Origin: Rhodosorus marinus
Lineage: Eukaryota; Rhodophyta; Stylonematophyceae; Stylonematales; Stylonemataceae
Length of the DNA stretch: 64,000 nucleotides
Direction of reading: 5' to 3'
Assembly: GCA_029953675.1 (NCBI GenBank)
Contig: JAMWBK010000007.1
Location: forward strand, 1-64,000
The translations under genes were made by a program, and so were the position numbers. The notes beneath the pieces are model-generated. The model did no database searches. It was not told the origin of the DNA and saw only the letters and a list, made by a program, of their open reading frames with translations. This document shows positions 19,139 to 27,712 of the stretch, one piece after another (the first letter of the stretch is position 1; each line of letters starts with the position of its first letter).

Positions 19139-20545
19139 ATGAAGGTTCTATTGATTGTGGTGTTCATTTTCTGTGCGCTTTGTGCGCTCAGTCTGCCAGT
19201 TGAGTTCCAGTCGGCTATGCGTCGTTTCGGTGCTAGTTCCAGGCAGCAGACAGCTTCGACCTGCGGTGCACAGCTGGCCAACCGGAGTATATTGATAAAC
19301 AACTTCAATGCAGGCGGGGGGCTGACAACAGATATTCCGCCAGATATAGATCAGTATACTAACCTTCGGTTTCGCCTTTGGTCGAACACCGCAAAAAAAA
19401 CTGGCCTTCTGCGGATCGAGAGCGAGTTTCAGTCTCATTCCCCGCTGGAACTGAGACGAATGCGCCTCTACGTTGGCCCAGGCAGTTGTGCCGACTTTCG
19501 GCGTGACGAGATCGCTAAGATCGCGAAAACGAGGCACTTCAAGAAGGGAACAGATATTATGTCAATGAGGTTCAATCTTGGTGACAACGTCAGCGCTCCG
19601 GATACTCCCCGCGCGTGCTGCAACCTATGTGCGTATGTACAGCCTATTATCCACGATGCGAGGAATGGCGAACGGGTTCATATCCTGAACGAAAAGATTG
19701 AGCAATCCACTAATGAAAGAAAAACCTTCTGCAGAAAAGGAAGAAAGGATGACTTTCTCTGCGACCTCCCAGACATCTGTATCAACGTTATCCGAGGAAC
19801 GGAAGGCGACGATGTCCTCATCGGTACGCCTTACGATGACCATATCCTAGGACTCGGAGGCAATGACAAAATCATCAGTGGGGATGGAGCGGACTATGTT
19901 AACGGCGGTGATGGTCATGATTTCATCAGAGGTGGTCCTGGAAGGGATGAAATATTGGGTTCGGATGGAAACGACAATCTGAAAGGAGGTGGTGAGTACG
20001 ACAAGCTTTTTGGAGGGGACGGAGATGACTATATTGGGGATTCTTCAATGGAGGAGGACACAAGAACGAATCCGACTGATTTTCAGTTTTGGCACAACCT
20101 AGCTTATGGAGGGAACGGCGACGATACGATAGTTAGTGGAGACGGTCGCGATCTGATGAAGGGCGACGCAGGGAATGATACGATCATTGGGGGTCGCGGG
20201 GATGATATAATGCGGGGGAATGAAGGAAACGACTTATTGATGGGAGGTGACGGAGATGATTCCATGGAGGGTTCCGAAGGTGCAGACCTGATGTACGGCG
20301 GTGATGGCGATGATTCCATTGAGGGTAGAGAAGGTGCTGACCGGATCTACGGCGGTGATGGCGATGATTATTTAGCTGGTTACCGGGGTCCAAAGTATTC
20401 TGGCTTTTATGACACCGACCCAGACAAGGTTTATGGAGAGAATGGCGATGATTATCTCATTGGCGATGATCAGGATCTACTCGATGGAGGCGAGGGTGAC
20501 GACAAGTACTACACACATGATAGGAAAGAACTTATACCCCAATAA
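19139..20545 (+). CDS. Secreted protein with RTX-type calcium-binding repeats
   Basis: ATG at 19139 starts a clear signal peptide (KVLLIVVFIFCALCALSLP); the longer frame from a TTG adds residues before it without sense. About 468 residues. Residues 25-215 form an N-terminal domain of unknown type with several Cys. About 220-455 is a string of nonapeptide repeats of the form GGxGxDxhx (for example GGNGDDTIV and GGDGDDSME), which bind calcium in a parallel beta-roll. The repeat family is mainly bacterial, so transfer is possible. No secretion or lytic domain is visible, so there is no sign of toxicity. A 26-bp hairpin covers its last 12 codons, stop and polyadenylation signal. Confidence 0.88.
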   Translation: MKVLLIVVFIFCALCALSLPVEFQSAMRRFGASSRQQTASTCGAQLANRSILINNFNAGGGLTTDIPPDIDQYTNLRFRLWSNTAKKTGLLRIESEFQSHSPLELRRMRLYVGPGSCADFRRDEIAKIAKTRHFKKGTDIMSMRFNLGDNVSAPDTPRACCNLCAYVQPIIHDARNGERVHILNEKIEQSTNERKTFCRKGRKDDFLCDLPDICINVIRGTEGDDVLIGTPYDDHILGLGGNDKIISGDGADYVNGGDGHDFIRGGPGRDEILGSDGNDNLKGGGEYDKLFGGDGDDYIGDSSMEEDTRTNPTDFQFWHNLAYGGNGDDTIVSGDGRDLMKGDAGNDTIIGGRGDDIMRGNEGNDLLMGGDGDDSMEGSEGADLMYGGDGDDSIEGREGADRIYGGDGDDYLAGYRGPKYSGFYDTDPDKVYGENGDDYLIGDDQDLLDGGEGDDKYYTHDRKELIPQ

Positions 20546-20570
20546 AGTTCTTTCCTATCATGTGTGTAGT
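20508..20570. repeat. 26-bp perfect hairpin over a gene's 3' end
   Basis: Arms 20508-20533 and 20545-20570 are perfect reverse complements with an 11-base loop. The left arm is coding, the right is 3' UTR. The stop TAA (20543-20545) and AATAAA (20541-20546) lie at the loop edge. Confidence 0.9.
20541..20546 (+). terminator. Polyadenylation signal overlapping a stop codon
   Basis: AATAAA contains the TAA stop of the RTX-repeat gene, inside the hairpin loop region. Confidence 0.5.
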
Positions 20571-20803
20571 TCCAAAAAAAATAAAAAATGATCCGCATAA
20601 TATCAAATATTACGATATTATACTGGTTAAACTGTGGATTAGTAGTTTTCTACCACCGCACTAGAATCCCCTAGTTTGAGCGATGATTACGTCTATATTT
20701 GAGCCGACGACAGTAAAGTTACGAAATCGACATTCTTTCTGGGGTCGACTTGATGAGATTTGCAAATAAACCCAGTAAAACCACCACCAGCAAATAAAAC
20801 CAT

Positions 20804-20850
20804 CTAGTTCTTAGTTCCTTTTCAGCCTTGCGTAGCGCTTCGGGCTATGC
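20804..20850 (+). mobile_element. Minimal C-family 3' tail
   Basis: About 47 bases ending in GCGTAGC-GCTTCGG-GCTATGC, the C hairpin with a changed loop base. It is joined directly to the U2 snRNA fragment. Confidence 0.75.
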
Positions 20851-20852
20851 GA

Positions 20853-20931
20853 ATAAATCGAGAATATCATCACAACGCGACACTGATACGAAAGATGCTA
20901 CACTTGATCTTAGCCAAAAGGCCGAGAAGAT
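20853..20931 (-). ncRNA. U2 snRNA 5' portion, probably a truncated gene
   Basis: The minus strand starts ATCTTCTCGGCCTTTTGGCT at 20931, continues AAGATCAAGTGTAGCATC, then a stem-loop IIa-like segment (TATCA...TGATA). This matches the universal U2 5' end. It stops after about 75 bases at the C tail; the Sm site and stems III/IV are absent. The branch-site recognition element reads GTAGCA where GTAGTA is near-universal, which also suggests a pseudogene. Confidence 0.75.
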
Positions 20932-21232
20932 GGGAGATTAGCATGCGCGGGAAAGCCTGGAGGGGGGCGTACAAAACTAGCACTGAAGAAGGTGGTCTAC
21001 CCTTGTACTGAGTTCCAGTTATTGATCATGCAATCTTTTTTTTTTAATTGCAAATGGATACTGAACCTTCGAGATTGGGCAGGTTGAGGGAATGTCCACG
21101 TGCACTCAAGGGCCCTCCCCCCTAGGCTCGTTTCGACGTTGGTCTTCTTTATGACTGTCAATACAATAGTGTGCTAGTGAGTACCAAACCCAGTTGAGTA
21201 CCTCTACAAATCGTTTATATGTGTTTCTGCAG

Positions 21233-22978
21233 CTATGCTTCGACAGGGGTGAACGTGTAGGTGCACGTAGCGTTCTGGTAGAACGCATCGCAGGACACCT
21301 GGTAGGGCTCTGTTGGCGGGTAAAACGGCATCGCCTCAATGACCGTCCCTCTGATCGCGGCGTACAGTAGCGCGGAGATTCCGCCAGAAATAGGGAGTGT
21401 GATGATCCACGAGAGCCCGATCTTTCCAATCAGACCCCAGTTGCTCTTCTTAAACCCGTCAGGCTCGTAGAGCCCGATCGCGATGACAGCCCCGATCAGA
21501 CAGTGGGTGCTGGAAACTGGGATCCCGACGTACGAGGCGATGAGGACTGTGAAAGCAACAGCAAGCTGGGCACTCTGCCCTCTGAGAGGAGTAACGACCG
21601 TCAGGTTCTCACCGATGGTCTTCATGACCTTGGCTCCGAAGAAGTACAGACCGACGATGATGAACACGCAGCAGTAGAAGAGCGCCCAGTAGACCGGCTG
21701 GGGGGTCTCCACCAACGCACCGCTGTTCAAGGTCTGGTAGATAGCCTGAAGGGTTCCAGCAGCATTGGAGATATCATTAGCTCCCGCGGCGAATGACATG
21801 TAGCAGGCTGACAGAACTTGACCGCCTGCGAAGCGCTTTTCGATCTGGAAGTCCCACAGATCGTCCGGCTTGTACAGGCTCACGTCCTTCTTGTTACCTT
21901 CACCACCGATGAACTTGGTGAGACCCTTGAAGAACTTTGTAATCGGACTCTTCTTCCTGCTCTGCTTGACTCTGTCGATAGTCACGGTCCTTCCCATTCT
22001 GGACAACTTCGCTTCGTCAGTCACCGTGCGCATGGAGGACAAGCGTCCGATCTTAGCTCCGTTCTCCTCGTCCAGAGACAGCTCCTCGAGTAGGTTGTCC
22101 TCGATGAGTTCGTCAAGGAATTGTTGGTTCTCTTCCTCGACGAAGCCTCCGCTTAGATCCATTCTATCCAGCTTCCGGTTGGTTAAGCCGATCGCCCAGA
22201 GGTATCCGACGATTCCCACAAGCGCACCACACCCAACGGCAATACCCGCGGCCGGACCGTACCAGTAGTCGTCGTAGAGCCCATGTCGGACTGTCGTGAT
22301 CACGAACATGACTGTCGTGAAAGTGACCAGGAACCAGACGGCAGCGGTGTAGATGTGCTGCCTGTGAAGTGCCACTGGCCTCCATTCGGGGTCGCTCTCG
22401 TGAGTATCCCTGAATGGAATGCAGATCCAGTACTTGGCAGTGAGGTAGAACGCCGATGCGAAAACTCCAGCCAGCAACGGTGAGATGACCCATGAGATCG
22501 CGATCTTTCCAACCCCCGGCCACCATTGGATTCCACTAGCTCCCAGCTCAACGAGACCGAAGCCAATGGTCGCTCCGACAATGGCGTGCGTTGTGCTGAC
22601 CGGCATGGACAGCCATGTAGCCACTGACACAAACATGCCAGCTGCAAGAGCGGAGGTGAGCATACCGAGCATGTAAAGAGAGGGAATTTCCTGGAAGTCA
22701 GTCCAACTGACGATGCCTTTCCCCACTGTCTTCGTAACCTGACCTCCGAGGGCCATTGCACCGAGTGTGATGAAGACGGAGGCCAGGATACAAGCCATCC
22801 TCACGGTAAGCACTCTCGATCCTACGGAAGTTCCGAACAGGTTTCCAACGTCGTTCGCTCCCATGGCCGCGGACTGCCACATTGTGGCAAACAAAGCCAC
22901 GGCGAAGATCCATGTGAATGGCCCCAAGACCTGGGCCGCCACATTGGGCGCAATAGTCACCACCTCTGTCGCAGACAT
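21233..22978 (-). CDS. PiT-family sodium/phosphate symporter
   Basis: About 581 residues from ATG at 22978 (the longer frame upstream is non-homologous and basic). This is the SLC20/Pho89-type inorganic phosphate transporter family. Both duplicated signature segments are present: GANDVGNLFGTSVGS near residue 36 and AAGANDISNAAGTL near 395. Each half also carries the partner motif PVSTTHAIVGA / PVSSTHCLIGA. About 12 hydrophobic helices flank a large charged cytoplasmic loop near 215-380. It probably imports phosphate with sodium (or protons) at the plasma membrane. Intronless and intact. The next upstream host gene starts ~2.7 kb away. Confidence 0.93.
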   Translation of the reverse strand: MSATEVVTIAPNVAAQVLGPFTWIFAVALFATMWQSAAMGANDVGNLFGTSVGSRVLTVRMACILASVFITLGAMALGGQVTKTVGKGIVSWTDFQEIPSLYMLGMLTSALAAGMFVSVATWLSMPVSTTHAIVGATIGFGLVELGASGIQWWPGVGKIAISWVISPLLAGVFASAFYLTAKYWICIPFRDTHESDPEWRPVALHRQHIYTAAVWFLVTFTTVMFVITTVRHGLYDDYWYGPAAGIAVGCGALVGIVGYLWAIGLTNRKLDRMDLSGGFVEEENQQFLDELIEDNLLEELSLDEENGAKIGRLSSMRTVTDEAKLSRMGRTVTIDRVKQSRKKSPITKFFKGLTKFIGGEGNKKDVSLYKPDDLWDFQIEKRFAGGQVLSACYMSFAAGANDISNAAGTLQAIYQTLNSGALVETPQPVYWALFYCCVFIIVGLYFFGAKVMKTIGENLTVVTPLRGQSAQLAVAFTVLIASYVGIPVSSTHCLIGAVIAIGLYEPDGFKKSNWGLIGKIGLSWIITLPISGGISALLYAAIRGTVIEAMPFYPPTEPYQVSCDAFYQNATCTYTFTPVEA

Positions 22979-24672
22979 CGTTCCCCTTATCTCAGAAGTT
23001 GCCCAAGCGCGTCTGCTGCAAACACTACGCGGTCTTCTCTTCGGCAGATGAGTTTCTCGCGAAACGTAAACACATGTATCTGTATGCTTACTATGATCAA
23101 GAGCGTTTGATTTCTTTGCATGGGGGAATCGTATTCCTCCTCCTTCCGAGACCGCGTTATCCTCCAACTATATGTTGCTTTCCGTTCGCTCCCATCGAGC
23201 CATTCATCGAAAAGAACTAGACTTCTATTGGTTTCAGCCTCCAGCGTTTGATGTGGGGAATCCCAACAGTTTACACCAGCACTAAGCGTGCCAACCTTTT
23301 TTTCTTCCCGCTATTCATGAGCTCCTCCTCACGATAATACGAACTTCCCTGCGAAGGAGCCCATCCAGAATCCATCCAGGCCAACTCCAATCGGGAAGTC
23401 TGATTCCTAGCATCACTGGCAGCGCAACTTCCAACATTCCGAAGGAACCGTCCTCTGCTGTAAATTACAAAATTCATTCAATGACGAAGACAGCAAAAAA
23501 ACAAACAAAAAGGGAACAAGCCAGAACCCAAATACGTTCTAAAAAAATATAAAATTTGGGAAATCCGGCTACCAACTAGATTCTGGTTCTCACTCACTCC
23601 ATCGCTCCGCTTGCCTCCAAAAAACTAACCCGGGAAGCTCCTCGTGCCTCTCAAGCTTCTAGAGTTACCCGATTCCTCCATCCGACCATTGTCAGGCCCT
23701 TACCCTGCGTCCCTCTCAAGTACAGTTTTAATAATAAACATGGCATGTTTCATTCTAGATTCGGAGTGGAAAAAGGGGGGGGGGGGGTTTCGCGAAAACT
23801 GGTACCGTCAGCCCATGGGACGGTGCCAGACGCTCTCGACCCCATAGGACAGTTGCCCCCATATACATAGCGTTTTTGCGATGAATTTGGACTCGGGCAT
23901 TTAGGCAATATTTTCTAAAATTTATCAAAGATATATATATAGCAGAAATAGTAAATCGACACCCCATCAACGATTCTTTGGGGGAGGCCGCAGGGGGGGG
24001 GCCTCTGCGCAACCTTAGGCAAACGGCGGACATTCTCGAGTTGTTTTGGGCTGATAGATAGTGTAGGTTTCGCACTGGCTGCGTTGTGTGTTCCGCGAAC
24101 GACCCCAGGACGTCTGGATCGCCGCCTCCTCACGGAGACCCTATGTGGGGCTCGAATGATTGCTTCATTTGTTTGACGCGCGTCAATCCGCGTCTTTGTT
24201 TCTTCTCGTTTCTTAGAGTACGTCAGCCTCTGAATAAAAGACGAAACGGCGGGACGTTTCGCGACCATGTTTACAGAAGAGAAAACTTCGGTTGGTTAAC
24301 CTTTTATACGATGGGCCTCGGCGACGATCGCTTGGGCGGAGACGGAGGAGCTCGGGAACAAAATTTCTATTTATAGATAATCTAACGGATCCTCTGGGTG
24401 GAAAAAAACCAAGGTCGAAACGGGATTCTATAAATAGAACTTCGATTTCGATGGGGGACTCGTGGAAAGATTCCCGCGGGCGAGCAGAATACCAGAAATA
24501 CGGTATGAATATATATTTAACGATACTATGGAACAATATAAACTCACTTTTGGGGAAAAAAACAAACCATGTTTAGAAACGAGATGTCACGACAGTAACA
24601 GATCCTCGCGCTTGGAGTCGGGCGGGGCAAAAAAAAAGAAGTGGTGGCTCTTTTTTGACGCCAACATAGGGA
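22979..24672. other. Non-coding spacer, no gene recognised
   Basis: About 1.7 kb containing only short, inconsistent open frames. It holds a G12 run near 23776, AT-rich stretches near 23540 and 23930, and no LINE or repeat match that I can see. The first ~200 bases are presumably the promoter of the phosphate transporter. Confidence 0.5.
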
Positions 24673-24712
24673 GCCGGCGTAGCTCAGTCGGCTAGAGCGC
24701 CAGGCTTTTAAT
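24673..24712 (+). pseudogene. tRNA-Lys (UUU) 5' half
   Basis: Exact tRNA 5' half: acceptor strand GCCGGCG, D-arm GCTC...GAGC, anticodon stem strand CCAGG, loop CTTTTAA with anticodon TTT (24707-24709), one more base, then B-family sequence. The 3' half is absent on the far side of the B copy. Confidence 0.8.
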
Positions 24713-25356
24713 TCGGCTTACATCAGCCCCCTTGGCCGTACGAGATGGGTTCGTCGTGCCCTCTCTGCTCTCAGACTGAAGACAACGCAGATTTTGGCGC
24801 CCACCTGCTCGCTAGTTGCCCGGCGGTGAAAGGTGCTCGAACCCGCCGCCATACACGGATCTTGAACCTGTTATACCGGGAACTTCGGCCTATAGTCCGG
24901 CAAGCCGGTCTGGAAATCGAACGTGAGAAACCTTTACCCGTCGCGGACTTTCAAAATGATGAACGCCGTGTAGCCGACCTGGTGATCACCTGTGACGACA
25001 GCCGCCGTACCACATACGTTGATCTTGCTGTTCCTAACCCTCAAGCTAGTCGTTATCTCCCGGCTGCGGGGGAGCGCCGTGGATCTGCCGCCGCCAGCAT
25101 GAGACGCCGCAAAGAGATCAAATACGCGGGGGCTTTGTCTTCCCCTGGTGTTCGTGCTTCGGCACTAGCACATCGCTTGGTACCCCTGATCATTGAGTGC
25201 TTTGGGTTCATGGACTCTGTTGGTTCTCGCTGGCTTCGGGAGTTGTTCCGCGAACGCCCTGACCGTCTTCAATCGTTGTTTACCCGCTTAAGTTTCCTGC
25301 TGTGGCGCATGAATGCCGCTTTGATGTTGGAGGCGCGAGTACTTCGCCGCGCTTAG
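24713..25356 (+). pseudogene. Family B ORF2 C-terminal fragment
   Basis: About 214 residues: CCHC-like finger CPLC...H...C, then the endonuclease core with RRVADLVITCDD and TTYVDLAVPNP, and the C-terminus EARVLRRA. The RT is missing. Almost identical in the other B copies, which indicates recent spread. Confidence 0.8.
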
Positions 25357-25411
25357 TCTTTTTTTCCCCTCGGGGTTTTTTTTTTTCAGCCTCCGATTAA
25401 ACCATTCGTTC
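24713..25411 (+). mobile_element. B2: 5'-truncated B-family copy
   Basis: Nearly identical to the end of B1. It starts at the codons before the CCHC-like finger (CPLCSQ...H...C), includes the full endonuclease, and ends at the CCATTCGTTC terminus. The frame is open from the tRNA join to the stop at 25354-25356. Confidence 0.88.
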
Positions 25412-25736
25412 GTAAACATAGGGACATCTGAAAATCATCTGAGGAGGTTTTTTTTTTGGTTTTTGGGGCGGTTGTCTGGAGTGTTTCGACTTCGGCGTAT
25501 TTTTGGGGTGCCAAGGTGTGTTTTGTTCCCTCCGGGGAGGGCGCTGCTTTTCAGGGTTTCCTTCCCCCGGCGTGTTTCTCCGCCGGGAAGGGGGGTGGGG
25601 GAGGGGGTTGGTGTTCTGGTGCGCTTCTTCCCGCCCCGCGGTTTGGTTGGGGAATTTCTTGGTTTTCTCGGTGGGATACACGCCTCTATTCGAGGGGGTT
25701 TTTGTGGTAAAACTTCTCTCTGCCGCACTCTTGTGT

Positions 25737-26054
25737 ATGGCGGCAGTTTCCGCACTCGTTGCTGCGGCTGGCGCAGCCGAAACGCTCGTTGAACTGCGCG
25801 TGGGCTCCTTCAGTACAAGTGCCGCCCTTGCCAATTGCGACGAAGTGTTGTCGCATGCTCTGATCTCGAAACTAACCAGTCTCCTCCTCGTTGCTTCCCA
25901 GGAGCACCGCTTGCCTCTGCTCAAGACGTACCTGGAGAACTTCCTGGCTAACGCCGGTGCCTGCGTGCCACCCGCCACCGATACTCCCGCAGGGAGCTCT
26001 GTCCCGCGCCTTTTCCCCCAGCCGCGTGGAGCGTGCCACACAGCTCGTTCCTGA
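25737..26054 (+). CDS. Possible small secreted protein, about 105 residues
   Basis: Starts at the first ATG in a frame that is open upstream, with an Ala-rich hydrophobic N-terminus (MAAVSALVAAAGA) that could be a signal peptide. It continues as a helical stretch with GC-rich third positions and ends TGA. No homology is recognised. The GC- and G-rich sequence just upstream (25440-25700) opens frames on both strands by chance, so the gene may not be real. Confidence 0.3.
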   Translation: MAAVSALVAAAGAAETLVELRVGSFSTSAALANCDEVLSHALISKLTSLLLVASQEHRLPLLKTYLENFLANAGACVPPATDTPAGSSVPRLFPQPRGACHTARS

Positions 26055-27712
26055 TGCCCTTGCGAAACATGGTTTATTCAAAATCAAATTGGGTTTCCAA
26101 CCGTTTCGACAACCCATATATTTCTAAATATAGTATATCCAAGCGGTATGCTAATACGAACGAATGGTAGGGATGATGAATCAGCACGTTTCGACGCTGC
26201 AACATTCGTTGAGATGGTGCTTGGAGGAAACTGACAGCGCTGACGTTTGTGGTGATCTAGTCTTGGGGGGGCCGCTCTACCTGTTGCCCACCTTGCCCTC
26301 CGACTGAAAGGAAATTGATAACGTAGTCTGTGGTTTACTACGTGTAAAGGATGGTTGTGAGCGTCGAACTCGATCCGTGAAACCTGAAATGCGAGTAAAA
26401 TCCACGACGACCTACCTACACATGAGGATCGCATGAAGAGAAGATAGGTTCTGGCCACAGCTGTGGGGACTGAATTCTTGAATCTGATTCAAGAGCATCC
26501 CTCAAGGGCGTGGTTTTACTGTGTTTTGTTTTTTTTGATACCGATTGCCCGAGGCCGACAAGTTGCGATTGGAGTGTTTGTTCGCTACACTGGTCAACCT
26601 CCCCCCCCACCGTCAAGTTTTCTTGCGCAATACCAGAAATTCCTCATATCCAACATCCGCGGAGTAGTTCGCATTCTGCGGACAAGAAAAAAAAAAGCCG
26701 AAGTGTTTGCTCCGCGTTGCGTGGGTTGATGTTGATGAGCTCTGTCTGATTGTTCGCCCTACCCTGTGACGATTGGATACAAGAAGGATGGTAGGTTCTA
26801 CAATGAAATAGGCTCATTCAAAAGGAAAACAGAAGGTTCCGTTTCGACAAAGCCGCACTTTATTTGGGGAGAGCAAGCATGAGACTGAAAGCTTAACGCA
26901 GTTCGTTTTAAGGATGCATGGACATTAAAGTCCTTGAAATTTTGAAAGCATTTAGAGTGGATCATTATGCTTACCCGTTAGAAGCTTCACCTGTTCGGAA
27001 ATTTGCATCATCTCGGGGGGTTATTGTCGTTCGATTTCAATCTAAAATGGTGATAATCCCAGAGTTCCCGTTCAATATGGAGGCCCGGCTTCATTATTCG
27101 TTCCCAAGAATCGAGGTTCAACGCCTGGAGAGGAATTCATAATTAGACCCAAAGCAATGCATTGGAGGACCTTGTAAGAAATGCCCGATAGTAGCAAAAC
27201 TAGTCGAGAATTCTTGCTTGGCGGAGAGGATCACCTTCGAAGATGTGAAAGACTGTGCGTGGTGAACATGGTGACGTTCCCAAGCAGAGCGTTCATTGAA
27301 CATCTCCATATGAGGTTCGGTCCCGAAGCTGGGCGGGAAGTTCAATTATTTCGTATCCAATCCATAATTGGAAGCCGCCCAGCTATCAGTCCGGATTTTT
27401 CATTTGTTTACATAAGCGGCGAGTCATGTCTCCAGCAGTGTACGCGATTGCAATGAGAATGACCATGTTTTAGTCAATATCATAGATTAATGCGGCGCGA
27501 AGTTGGTTCGTATGGAGGCCGCGCTTGCCCTGGATCCGCAGGGACTCGACTCCCTCAAGTTCACTGCGCACAGCGATCAGGAAAACACGCCGCGGTCCTT
27601 CGGTTCATTCTGAACAACATAAATTTGCGCTTCTTGGAGGTTGTTGTGGAGTGCAGTTCCGAGCAAGGTCAAAATGATGACATACCAATGAGCAGGAGAC
27701 GTTGATGCAACG
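26055..27712. other. Non-coding spacer, no gene recognised
   Basis: About 1.65 kb with only short frames on either strand. The region after 27500 is presumably the promoter and 5' UTR of the following gene. Confidence 0.45.

Noticed and set aside
23770-23790. G12 run as a possible quadruplex or regulatory site
   Set aside because: A single homopolymer with no further G tracts or gene context.
24673-25411. B2 as a site-specific insertion into a tRNA-Lys gene
   Set aside because: The tRNA 3' half is not found after the B terminus, so ordinary insertion into the gene is not supported; template jumping is preferred but unproven.
25397-26041. Minus-strand 214-codon frame, Pro/Lys/Arg-rich
   Set aside because: Its composition reflects G-rich top-strand sequence; it starts in B tail sequence and is antisense to a more gene-like frame.
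26918-27142. 74-codon plus-strand open frame in the spacer
   Set aside because: No signal peptide, motif or codon bias, and no support from neighbours.
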